A stretch of DNA of 55,639 nucleotides, taken from the NCBI GenBank assembly GCA_936928855.1, contig CAKZHZ010000035.1, positions 1 through 55,639 on the forward strand, in the 5' to 3' direction. Positions 43,864 to 50,792 of the stretch are shown here, piece after piece. The notes below the pieces were generated by a model. It had not been told where the DNA came from. It did no database searches and saw only the letters and a program-made list of their open reading frames with translations. This DNA is from an uncultured Polycyclovorans sp. Lineage in GTDB: Bacteria; Pseudomonadota; Gammaproteobacteria; Nevskiales; Nevskiaceae. Every line of letters begins with the position of its first letter. The stretch's first letter is position 1. The translations under genes were made by a program, and so were the position numbers.

Positions 43864-44817
43864 GTGCCCGGGCTGAGCGGCAGCAGACACCGCGCGCAGC
43901 TTCACGTGCACAGGGCCCATCGTCTGGGTGGGCCCTGTGCGATCCACGTGTACGCCGCCGATGCCGCGCGGGCCACGCAGGTGCTGCAGGCGGCGGATGC
44001 CGAGTTGTTGCGGATCGAAACCCGTTATTCCCGCTATCGCCCCGACAGCATCATCAGCCGCATCAACGCCTCGGCAGGCGATGGCCGGGGCGTGGAAGTC
44101 GACGACGAGACCGCCGCGCTGCTGGATTACGCGGATGCCGCGCACCGCGAAAGTGAGGGTCGTTTCGACATCACGTCCGGCGTGTTGCGGCGTGCCTGGG
44201 ACTTTCGCGAGGCGCGTCTTCCCTCAGATGAGGATCTGGCGCTGCTATTGCCGCTGGTGGGCTGGTCCCGTGTGGAATGGCGGCGTCCACGCGTGGTGCT
44301 GCCGCAGGCCGGCATGCAGCTGGACTTCGGGGGCTTCGGAAAGGAGTACGCGGTGGACCGGGTCGCCGCAGGTCTGCGCATGCACGGCATCGAACACGGC
44401 CTGGTGGATCTGGCCGGCGATCTCTGCATTGTGGGGGCGCATCCCGACGGGCGCCCGTGGCAGGTGGGGCTGCAGCATCCCCGGCAGGCGGGGGCCATCG
44501 CGACCTTGTCGATGACGGCCGGCGCGGTGGCATCCAGCGGGGATTACGAGCGGGGCTTCGTGATCGACGGACAGCGCTATTGCCACATCCTCGACCCCCG
44601 CAGCGGCTGGCCGGTGCAGGGCCTCGCCGGCGTGAGTGTGGTCGCCGACCAGTGCCTGGTGGCCGGGACCGCCGCCACCACTGCCATGTTGATGGGGGCG
44701 GAGGCGGGTCCGCAGTGGCTGGCGGGGCTCGGGCTGCCGCACCTGTGCATCACCACCGCCCTGCAGACGCTCACCGCGCCGGCCGGGCTTTTTCACCCGG
44801 TCGGCGCGGCCCTCTGA
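43864..44817 (+). CDS. apbE: FAD:protein FMN transferase
   Basis: 317 residues of the ApbE family, which attaches FMN from FAD to Thr/Ser of exported proteins. Family segments: ETRYSRYRPDSIISRIN, GRFDITSGVLRRAW, LDFGGFGKEYAVDR, GLVDLAGDLCIVG, GAVASSGDYERGF, CHILDPRSGWPV and AGTAATTAMLMG (metal and FAD binding). The frame opens with GTG and has a stop a few codons upstream, so no signal peptide can be included; most ApbE proteins are periplasmic, which makes this odd. The start is uncertain because no ATG or good ribosome site is near. Likely substrate candidate: the DUF3570 protein. Confidence 0.88.
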   Translation: MPGLSGSRHRAQLHVHRAHRLGGPCAIHVYAADAARATQVLQAADAELLRIETRYSRYRPDSIISRINASAGDGRGVEVDDETAALLDYADAAHRESEGRFDITSGVLRRAWDFREARLPSDEDLALLLPLVGWSRVEWRRPRVVLPQAGMQLDFGGFGKEYAVDRVAAGLRMHGIEHGLVDLAGDLCIVGAHPDGRPWQVGLQHPRQAGAIATLSMTAGAVASSGDYERGFVIDGQRYCHILDPRSGWPVQGLAGVSVVADQCLVAGTAATTAMLMGAEAGPQWLAGLGLPHLCITTALQTLTAPAGLFHPVGAAL

Positions 44818-44821
44818 TCCC

Positions 44822-46114
44822 TCAAACCTGGCCCAGTGCCTGATCGAGATCGGCGATGAGGTCGTCGATATGCTCGATGCCGATGGACAGGCGCACCATG
44901 TCTTCCGACACGCCGGCACTGGCCAGTTCCGTCGGCGACAGCTGGCGGTGTGTGGTGGACGCCGGGTGGGTGGCCAGCGATTTGGCATCTCCGATGTTGA
45001 CCAGGCGCGTGAACAGTTTCAGCGCATCCTGGAACCGCGCGCCAGCCTCCCGTCCGCCCTTGAGGCCGAACGTCAGCAGGCCCGAGCCGCGGCCGCCGAG
45101 ATAGCGTTGGGCCAGCGCGTGGTCGGCATGGTCGGCCAGGCCGGCGTAGTGGACCCAGGTGACCGCTGGGTGCGCCTTCAGGTGTTGGGCGATGGCACGC
45201 GTGTTGTCGATGATGCGGTCCATGCGCAGGGCGAGGGTTTCAATGCCCTGCAGGATCTGGAAGGCGTTGAAGGGGGACAGCGCTGCACCGGTGTTGCGTA
45301 GTGGCACCACGCGGGCGCGGCCGATGAACGCGGCGGCGCCCAGCGCCTCGGTATAGACCACACCGTGGTAGCTCGGGTCCGGCTGGTTCAGCTGCGGGAA
45401 GCGGTCGGCGTGCGCCGCCCAGGGGAAGCGGCCCGAGTCGACAATCATGCCGCCCAGCGAAGTGCCGTGCCCGCCCAGATACTTGGTGAGCGAGTGCACC
45501 ACAATGTCGGCGCCGTGCTCGAACGGGCGCAGCAGGTAGGGGGTGGCCACGGTGTTGTCGATGATCAGCGGCAGGCCGGCACCATGCGCCACTTCGGCCA
45601 GTGCTGCGATATCGGTGATGTTGCCCAGCGGGTTGCCGATGGATTCCGCAAACACTGCCTTGGTGTTCGCATCGATCAGCTCGGCGAAGCGTTCGGGGTG
45701 CTTGGGGTCGGCGAAACGCACCTCGATGCCGAACTGCGGCAGGGTGTGGGCAAACAGGTTGTACGTGCCACCGTACAGGGTGCTGGTGGAGATGATGTTG
45801 TCGCCGGCACGAGCGATGGTCTGGATCGCGTAGGTCACCGCGGCCTGACCCGAGGCCAGGGCCAGACCGCCGATGCCGCCTTCGAGCGCCGTGACGCGCT
45901 GTTCAAGCACGTCATTGGTGGGGTTCATGATGCGGGTGTAGATATTGCCGGGCACCTTGAGGTCGAACAGGTCAGCCCCGTGCTGGGTGTCGTCAAAGGC
46001 GTAGGCAACCGTCTGGTAGATCGGCACGGCGACGGCGCGCGTCACCGGATCCGGTCGGTAGCCGGCATGCACGGAGAGGGTTTCGAATTTCCAGGGCTTG
46101 TCTGTTGTCGTCAT
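44822..46114 (-). CDS. metY: O-acetylhomoserine aminocarboxypropyltransferase (sulfhydrylase)
   Basis: 430-residue PLP enzyme making homocysteine from O-acetylhomoserine and sulfide. ETLSVHAGYRPDP, ASGQAAVTYAI, STLYGGTYNLF and the PLP-lysine motif HSLTKYLGGHGTS are characteristic. The long form with LRNTGAALSPFNAFQILQGIETL and THRQLS is typical of MetY rather than MetB/MetC. The ATG at 46114 is chosen because it gives the family's N-terminus. It ends 4 bp from the convergent apbE stop. Upstream is a 333-bp region with a palindrome and hairpins. Confidence 0.95.
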   Translation of the reverse strand: MTTTDKPWKFETLSVHAGYRPDPVTRAVAVPIYQTVAYAFDDTQHGADLFDLKVPGNIYTRIMNPTNDVLEQRVTALEGGIGGLALASGQAAVTYAIQTIARAGDNIISTSTLYGGTYNLFAHTLPQFGIEVRFADPKHPERFAELIDANTKAVFAESIGNPLGNITDIAALAEVAHGAGLPLIIDNTVATPYLLRPFEHGADIVVHSLTKYLGGHGTSLGGMIVDSGRFPWAAHADRFPQLNQPDPSYHGVVYTEALGAAAFIGRARVVPLRNTGAALSPFNAFQILQGIETLALRMDRIIDNTRAIAQHLKAHPAVTWVHYAGLADHADHALAQRYLGGRGSGLLTFGLKGGREAGARFQDALKLFTRLVNIGDAKSLATHPASTTHRQLSPTELASAGVSEDMVRLSIGIEHIDDLIADLDQALGQV

Positions 46115-46214
46115 GTGCTGGTACTCGTCGGTGGGAGAGGGCGCGGTTGCATGCCCTCCCGTGGATGGCGGCCCGAAGTCTGCCATGGGGCGTTCGCCCT
46201 CGCTGTCGGTGCGT

Positions 46215-46226
46215 TGACAATTGTCA
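46215..46226. promoter_or_regulatory. Perfect palindrome between metY and rnk
   Basis: TGACAATTGTCA, preceded by T so that TTGACA (46214-46219) could be a -35 box for rnk, although no good -10 follows at 16-18 bp. It has the same TGACA-N2-TGTCA form as the site at 33367-33378. Confidence 0.45.
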
Positions 46227-46277
46227 TCGGCCGGCCAACCATGTCGATATGAATCGGTCCATCATCTTCGTCCGCCC

Positions 46278-46409
46278 CCTGCATCACGCAGGACGCCTCG
46301 TCGCAGGCGTCTAGGCCCCGGCGCCGCCAGCCCTGGCGGGTGTGTTGCCGGGGCCACCACCGATTCCGATCCCTTCCATTGCACCCGCGTGTCGCCGTCG
46401 GCGGCACGC
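46278..46409 (+). ncRNA. Candidate structured RNA/leader with four hairpins upstream of rnk
   Basis: Hairpin 1 CCTGC-N5-GCAGG (46278-46292); hairpin 2 GACGCCT-N6-AGGCGTC (46292-46311); hairpin 3 outer stem GGCCCCGG (46314-46321) with CCGGGGCC (46348-46355), enclosing a CCGCCAG/CTGGCGG stem; hairpin 4 GCGTGTCGCC-GTC-GGCGGCACGC (46387-46409). The strand is undecided because each stem also folds on the complement toward metY. I match it to no riboswitch class I know. Confidence 0.4.
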
Positions 46410-46447
46410 TGTTCCGTCGGTCCCTATCCCGGCCGGAGGCCAAGACC

Positions 46448-46849
46448 ATGAACCCCTCAACGAATTTACCTGCCATCACCCTGAACGCCGCGCACTACGA
46501 CCGCCTGGCGCTGCTGGCGCAGCGGGCCGAAGCGGCCGCCCCCGAAGTGGCGCGCCGGCTGCTCACCGAGATTGATCGCGCCGACGTCCTGTCCGAAGCG
46601 GTATTGCCGCCCGACGTGGTCGACATCGGGACCCGGGTCACTTACCGCGACAATGCCACCGGCAAGGTGCGCGAGATCGAGCTGGTGTGGCCGGAGCAGG
46701 CCGATGCCGGCCGTCAGCGGGTGTCCATCGTCACCCCCGTGGGGGCGGCCCTGCTGGGGTTGAGCGTGGGGCAGTCCCTGGCATGGCAGTGGCGCGGGCA
46801 TGAGGAACACCTGCTGACCGTGCTCGAGGTCTCCCGCGTCGGCGCCTGA
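46448..46849 (+). CDS. rnk: Nucleoside diphosphate kinase regulator
   Basis: 133 residues of the Rnk/GreA-C-like family. N-terminal coiled part (LNAAHYDRLALLAQRAEAAAP), then LLTEIDRADVLSEAVLPPDVVDIGT and RVTYRDNATGKVREIELVWPE, SIVTPVGAALLGLSVGQSL, the FKBP-like domain signature. Such proteins bind RNA polymerase's secondary channel and affect NDP kinase levels. GGAGG precedes the ATG. Upstream lies the hairpin-rich region. Confidence 0.93.
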   Translation: MNPSTNLPAITLNAAHYDRLALLAQRAEAAAPEVARRLLTEIDRADVLSEAVLPPDVVDIGTRVTYRDNATGKVREIELVWPEQADAGRQRVSIVTPVGAALLGLSVGQSLAWQWRGHEEHLLTVLEVSRVGA

Positions 46850-46893
46850 GGGCCGCTGTCGCCACTGCGCGGATACGGCAGAATGCCGGGGCG

Positions 46894-47874
46894 ATGAATT
46901 TCTTCGACCGTGTGCTGCAGCTTCACGGCATCCTGCGCGACCGCCGCCTGCCGGTGCCGCGCGAGGAGCTGCAGTCACGCCTGGAGTGTTCCCGGGCGAC
47001 GCTCTACCGGCTGGTCGAAAAGCTCCGGGATGAGCTTGGCGCCCCGTTGCGGTATGCCAAGGGGCGCGGCTACTACTACGACGGTGAAGCCTCGCAGTTC
47101 GATCTCCCGGGTTTGTGGTTCACCGCCGAGGAACTCACCGCACTGCTGACCTTCGAACAGTTGTTGGAAGGCGCAGGTCCCGGCATGGTCGGGGAGGCGC
47201 TGGCGCCCCTGCGCGACAAGGTCCGCGCGTTGCTCGGCAATCCGGCGGCTGGCCTGCCGGACTGGAGCCGCCGCCTGCGCCTGCTGAGTCAGGCGGCCCG
47301 GCCAGCAGGCCCCGGATTCGCCACGCTGGCCACCGCACTGGCGCGACGGCAGCGGGTGGCCATCCGCTACTGTGCCCGCAGTCAGGGTGATGTCGAAACG
47401 GCGCGGGTGGTGTCGCCGCAGCGGCTCACGCGGTATCGGGACAATTGGTACCTCGATGCCTGGTGTCACTGGCGGCAGGGGCTGCGGTCATTTTCGGTGG
47501 ACCGTATTCGCGAGGCCGTGTTGCAGGATGCGCCGGCACAGGAATGCACCGACGAGGCCCTGGACGCCGAGCTGGCGGCCGGCTATGGCATTTTCGCGGG
47601 TGCGGTGGTGGCAGAGGCTGAGCTGCGCTTCAGCCCTCGCGCGGCCCGTTGGGTGGCAGCGGAACAGTGGCACCCACAGCAGCGCAGTGCCTGGGAGGCC
47701 GATGGCGGCTACCGGTTGTGGGTGCCGTACAGCCAGCCCGATGAGCTGCTGCGGGACCTGCTGCGCCATGCCGGAGAGGTGGAAGTACTTGGCCCGCCGG
47801 CCCTGCGGGCGGCGGTGCGGGCGGCACACGCCGCGGGCGTGGCGGCGCAGGCGGACGCGCGTCTCACCGAATGA
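46894..47874 (+). CDS. WYL-domain transcriptional regulator
   Basis: 326 residues. N-terminal winged helix (RVLQLHGILRDRRLPVPREE and CSRATLYRLVEKLRDELG, about 5-45) with the DeoR/YafY arrangement. The WYL domain at about 150-230 contains RYRDNWYLDAWCHWRQ and SFSVDRIREAVL. A WCX-like C-terminal region follows. WYL regulators often sense nucleic-acid ligands and control DNA-damage or defence genes. It is followed by a HIRAN protein and rmuC on the same strand. Confidence 0.93.
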   Translation: MNFFDRVLQLHGILRDRRLPVPREELQSRLECSRATLYRLVEKLRDELGAPLRYAKGRGYYYDGEASQFDLPGLWFTAEELTALLTFEQLLEGAGPGMVGEALAPLRDKVRALLGNPAAGLPDWSRRLRLLSQAARPAGPGFATLATALARRQRVAIRYCARSQGDVETARVVSPQRLTRYRDNWYLDAWCHWRQGLRSFSVDRIREAVLQDAPAQECTDEALDAELAAGYGIFAGAVVAEAELRFSPRAARWVAAEQWHPQQRSAWEADGGYRLWVPYSQPDELLRDLLRHAGEVEVLGPPALRAAVRAAHAAGVAAQADARLTE

Positions 47875-47922
47875 GACATGCCGGTTGGAGGATGAAGGCT
47901 CCCTTGCTTGCGGAGCGTTCTC

Positions 47923-48291
47923 ATGTCCTTGTCCCTGCGTGCCCTCGCTGTCGTGGCGCTGCTGTCCCTTCCCCTGAGCGCCTGCCTTGCCGGCGAGCCC
48001 CCCGTGCGGGTGGTGGCGTCACTGGAGCAGGTGGCCTCGCATCCCGGTGCGGTGCTGTTGCCGGTTCTGCAGCCCGGTGACCCGGTGCGGCTGGTCCCCG
48101 AACCCGATCATCCGTTTCAGCCCGGCGCGGTCGCGGCCTATTGGGGAGAGTTCAAGCTCGGCTACCTTCCGGCGGCATTGAGCGGTAGGGTGTGCGCCAA
48201 TTGTGCTGCTCCGGAGGTGCCGGCGGCACGGGTGTCGGCGGTGGTGGGGCAGGGTGTTGAGCTGGAGCTGCTGCAACCGCGCCGATCATGA
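47923..48291 (+). CDS. Secreted HIRAN-domain protein, probable lipoprotein
   Basis: 122 residues. Signal peptide with LSAC (possible lipobox) around residue 20. The core GDPVRLVPEPDHPFQPGAV followed by YWGEFKLGYLPAALS is a HIRAN domain. HIRAN usually binds DNA ends inside helicases; a small exported version is a known but unexplained type. GGAG sits before the ATG at 47923; an earlier TTG at 47908 is less likely. Its stop lies 19 bp before rmuC. Confidence 0.82.
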   Translation: MSLSLRALAVVALLSLPLSACLAGEPPVRVVASLEQVASHPGAVLLPVLQPGDPVRLVPEPDHPFQPGAVAAYWGEFKLGYLPAALSGRVCANCAAPEVPAARVSAVVGQGVELELLQPRRS

Positions 48292-48310
48292 TCAGGCAAC
48301 GGAGGACAGG

Positions 48311-49711
48311 ATGACGGCACTGTGGGCCCATCCGGCGTGGGCGCTGGTGAGCGGCGGGCTGTTGATGGCGGTGGCGGTACTGCTGTGGCGGACGCGACAG
48401 CACCGCCAGGCGCTGATGCAGGCGGAGACGCTGCGGCTGCGTGCCGAGGCTGCGGCCGAGCGGGTGCCCGGCCTGGAGCAGGCACTGGAAGACCAGCGAG
48501 CGGCGCAGGGTCTGGCGAGCCGGGAACAGGCGCGGCTGCAGGCTGAATTGCTGGCAGCGCAGCGCAGTGCGGAGGAAAAGCTGAGCCTGTTGCAGGCCAC
48601 CGAGCAGCGCTTTGCCGAGTCTTTCCGTGCGCTGTCGGCGCGAGCGCTGGAACAGAACAACACCGCTTTTCTGCAATTGGCCAACGAGACCCTGCAGCGA
48701 TTTCAGCAGGGTGCGCAGCAGGACCTTGGCACCCGCCAGAAGGCCATCGAGGCCGCACTGCAGCCGGTCAAGGAAAGCCTGGGCAAATTCGATGAGCGGG
48801 TGGCGGCGATGGAGCGCCAGCGCGAAGGGGCCTATCAGGCGCTGCGCGAGCAGCTTCGACAGCTCAGCGAGCATCAGCTGCCGCGCCTGCAGAGCGAGAC
48901 CCAATCGCTGGTCAAGGCGCTGCGCCAGCCGCAGGGGCGCGGTCGCTGGGGTGAGCTGCAGTTGCGCCGGGTCATCGAGATGGCCGGCATGATGGAGCAC
49001 TGCGATTTCAGCGAGCAGACCAGCACCACACAGGCCGACGCCCAGCGCCTGCGGCCGGACGTGATCGTGCGGCTGCCCGGCGCGCGACGCATTGTCATCG
49101 ATGCCAAGGCACCACTGGATGCGTACCTCAGCGCCCTGGAGAGCGAGGACGAGGCGGCGCGCCGTGAGCATCTGAAGCGCCATGCGTTGCAGCTGCGCCA
49201 GCAGATCCGCGCGCTCGGCGACAAGCGGTACTTCAGCCAGTTCGACGACAGCGTCGACTTCGTGGTGCTGTTCGTGCCGGGGGAGGCTTTCTTTTCCGCC
49301 GCGCTGGCCGAAGACCCGGCGCTGTTCGACGAAGCCACCGACCGTCGCGTGATGCTGGCCAGCCCGACCACCCTGATCGCACTGCTGAAAGCGGTGGCCT
49401 ATGGCTGGCGGCAGGAGGCGGTGGCCCGCAGCGCCCGCGACATTGCCGCGCTCGGCAAGGAGCTGGCCGAGCGGCTGGGCACCTTCGCCGGGCACCTGGG
49501 CAAGACCGGCAATGCGCTGGGCAGCGCGGTCAAGCACTACAACAGTGCCGTAGCGTCGCTGGAATCCCGCGTGCTGGTGTCCGCGCGCAAGTTCGAGGCG
49601 CTCGGGGCGGGTGGCTCGGATGCCGAGGCACTGGCGCCGCCGGAGCCGGTTGCCGGCGCCATCCGGCCGTTGGCCGCCGATGGCGAGGCCGACGCTCCCG
49701 ACACCCCCTGA
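48311..49711 (+). CDS. rmuC: DNA recombination protein RmuC
   Basis: 466 residues: N-terminal membrane anchor (ALVSGGLLMAVAVLLW), a long coiled coil (about 35-200) and a PD-(D/E)XK-like nuclease fold. The conserved core is GRGRWGELQLRRVIEMAGM, RPDVIVRLPGARRIVIDAKAPLDAYL, FVVLFVPGEAFFSAAL and PTTLIALLKAVAYGW. RmuC limits DNA inversions at repeats and takes part in anti-phage or replication control in some bacteria. GGAGGACAGG precedes the ATG. Confidence 0.95.
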   Translation: MTALWAHPAWALVSGGLLMAVAVLLWRTRQHRQALMQAETLRLRAEAAAERVPGLEQALEDQRAAQGLASREQARLQAELLAAQRSAEEKLSLLQATEQRFAESFRALSARALEQNNTAFLQLANETLQRFQQGAQQDLGTRQKAIEAALQPVKESLGKFDERVAAMERQREGAYQALREQLRQLSEHQLPRLQSETQSLVKALRQPQGRGRWGELQLRRVIEMAGMMEHCDFSEQTSTTQADAQRLRPDVIVRLPGARRIVIDAKAPLDAYLSALESEDEAARREHLKRHALQLRQQIRALGDKRYFSQFDDSVDFVVLFVPGEAFFSAALAEDPALFDEATDRRVMLASPTTLIALLKAVAYGWRQEAVARSARDIAALGKELAERLGTFAGHLGKTGNALGSAVKHYNSAVASLESRVLVSARKFEALGAGGSDAEALAPPEPVAGAIRPLAADGEADAPDTP

Positions 49712-49731
49712 CGGTGGCGGCAGCCATGGCG

Positions 49732-49737
49732 GATAAT
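49732..49737 (+). promoter_or_regulatory. -10 box of gmk placed for a leaderless start
   Basis: GATAAT with CTGACG (49708-49713) 18 bp upstream. The ATG at 49744 lies 7 nt after the hexamer, which is where transcription would begin. Confidence 0.45.
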
Positions 49738-49743
49738 CCGGCC

Positions 49744-50382
49744 ATGACTCCACCTCCTGCCCCTGGTTCGCTGGTGATCGTCTCCGCTCCGAGCGGCGGC
49801 GGCAAGACCAGCCTCACGCGTGCCCTGTTGCCGCATCTTGCCCAGCGCGAGGTGCGCGCGCAGATCTCGGTGTCCTACACCACGCGCGCCATGCGGGCTG
49901 GCGAGGTGGACGGCGAGCATTACCACTTCATCGATGAAGACCGTTTTCGGCAGCGGGTGTCGGCTGGCGACTTTCTCGAACACGCTGAGGTGTTCGGACG
50001 CCACTATGGCACCGGTCGTGAGCGCACCGCCGCCCTGCTGGACGAGGGTATCGACGTCATTCTCGACATCGACTGGCAGGGCGCCCGCCAGGTGCGGGCG
50101 CTGGCGCCGGAGGCGACCTCGGTGTTCATCCTGCCGCCCTCATTGACCGAGTTGGAGCGTCGCTTGCGGGGGCGGGGGCAGGACAGCGAGGAAGTGATCG
50201 CGCGCCGCATGCGGGAGGCGCGCGCGGAGATCGCGCACTACAGCGAGTACGACCACCTGATCGTCAATGGCGATTTCGACCGCTCGCTGGAATTGCTGGC
50301 CGCCATCTTTCTGGAGCGCCGTCAGCGTCGGCAGGCGCAGGTGCGGGCCCACGCCACGCTGATCGAGCGCCTGCTGACATGA
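49744..50382 (+). CDS. gmk: Guanylate kinase
   Basis: 212 residues; phosphorylates GMP to GDP. P-loop SAPSGGGKTSL, SVSYTTRAMRAGE, GEHYHFIDED, FLEHAEVFGRHYGT and DIDWQGARQVR are all conserved. The ATG at 49744 gives the normal length; 49726 is an alternative. There is no clear Shine-Dalgarno for 49744 and a -10 box ends 7 nt before it, so the mRNA may be leaderless. First of the gmk-rpoZ pair. Confidence 0.96.
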   Translation: MTPPPAPGSLVIVSAPSGGGKTSLTRALLPHLAQREVRAQISVSYTTRAMRAGEVDGEHYHFIDEDRFRQRVSAGDFLEHAEVFGRHYGTGRERTAALLDEGIDVILDIDWQGARQVRALAPEATSVFILPPSLTELERRLRGRGQDSEEVIARRMREARAEIAHYSEYDHLIVNGDFDRSLELLAAIFLERRQRRQAQVRAHATLIERLLT

Positions 50383-50445
50383 GCGCCAGCTTCCGGTATC
50401 CTCCGCGGTCTTTCGTCGTCCCCCCAAGCGTTCCCCGAGGATTTC

Positions 50446-50709
50446 ATGGCCCGCGTTACCGTTGAAGACTGCCTGGACAAGATTCCCAACCAGTTCGATC
50501 TGACCCTGGTGGCCGCCAAGCGCTCGCGCCAGCTGGCGCGCGGTGCCGACGCACGCATGCCCTGGGGCAATCACAAATCGACGGTGCTGGCGCTGCGCGA
50601 GATCGCCGAGGGACTGACCGATCGTGGCGTGCTTGACGAAGTGGACCTGCCGGCCGTGCAGCAGCCGAAGATGGAACTGGAAGCGCTGGATCCGTCCTTC
50701 GACGCCTGA
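50446..50709 (+). CDS. rpoZ: RNA polymerase omega subunit
   Basis: 87 residues beginning MARVTVEDCLDKIPNQFDL, with VAAKRSRQL, NHKSTVLALREIAEG and an acidic C-terminus. Omega assists RNA polymerase assembly and forms part of the ppGpp site. Follows gmk by 63 bp and ends in a strong terminator, so spoT downstream needs its own promoter. Confidence 0.97.
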   Translation: MARVTVEDCLDKIPNQFDLTLVAAKRSRQLARGADARMPWGNHKSTVLALREIAEGLTDRGVLDEVDLPAVQQPKMELEALDPSFDA

Positions 50710-50724
50710 GCGCCAGATCATCTG

Positions 50725-50753
50725 AAAAGCCCGCCTTCACGGCGGGCTTTTTT
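50725..50753 (+). terminator. Rho-independent terminator after rpoZ
   Basis: Stem AAAAGCCCGCC / GGCGGGCTTTT with 5-base loop TTCAC, ending in a T6-type tract. Confidence 0.95.
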
Positions 50754-50780
50754 GTGTCCGCTTCGTTGCGCTGATCTGCC

Positions 50781-50786
50781 TATACT
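50781..50786 (+). promoter_or_regulatory. -10 box of spoT placed for a leaderless start
   Basis: TATACT, last base 7 nt before the A of the spoT ATG at 50793. No Shine-Dalgarno lies between. The -35 is weak. Located after the rpoZ terminator. Confidence 0.5.
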
Positions 50787-50792
50787 GCGGGC

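Larger units (their letters stand above)
46115..46447. other. metY-rnk intergenic region, no gene
   Basis: A 333-bp region divergent between metY and rnk. It holds a perfect 12-bp palindrome (46215-46226) and four consecutive strong hairpins (46278-46409). GAGGGC-N10-GCCCTC close to metY is a further foldback on its leader. I see no open frame with a convincing start in it. Confidence 0.7.

Noticed and set aside
33291..44822. Mobile element or genomic island around the cytochrome block
   Set aside because: No integrase, transposase, flanking repeats or tRNA seen, and base composition looks like the neighbours.
46115..46447. SAM or SAH riboswitch upstream of metY
   Set aside because: Hairpins are present but I cannot match the conserved core bases or pseudoknots of any SAM/SAH class.
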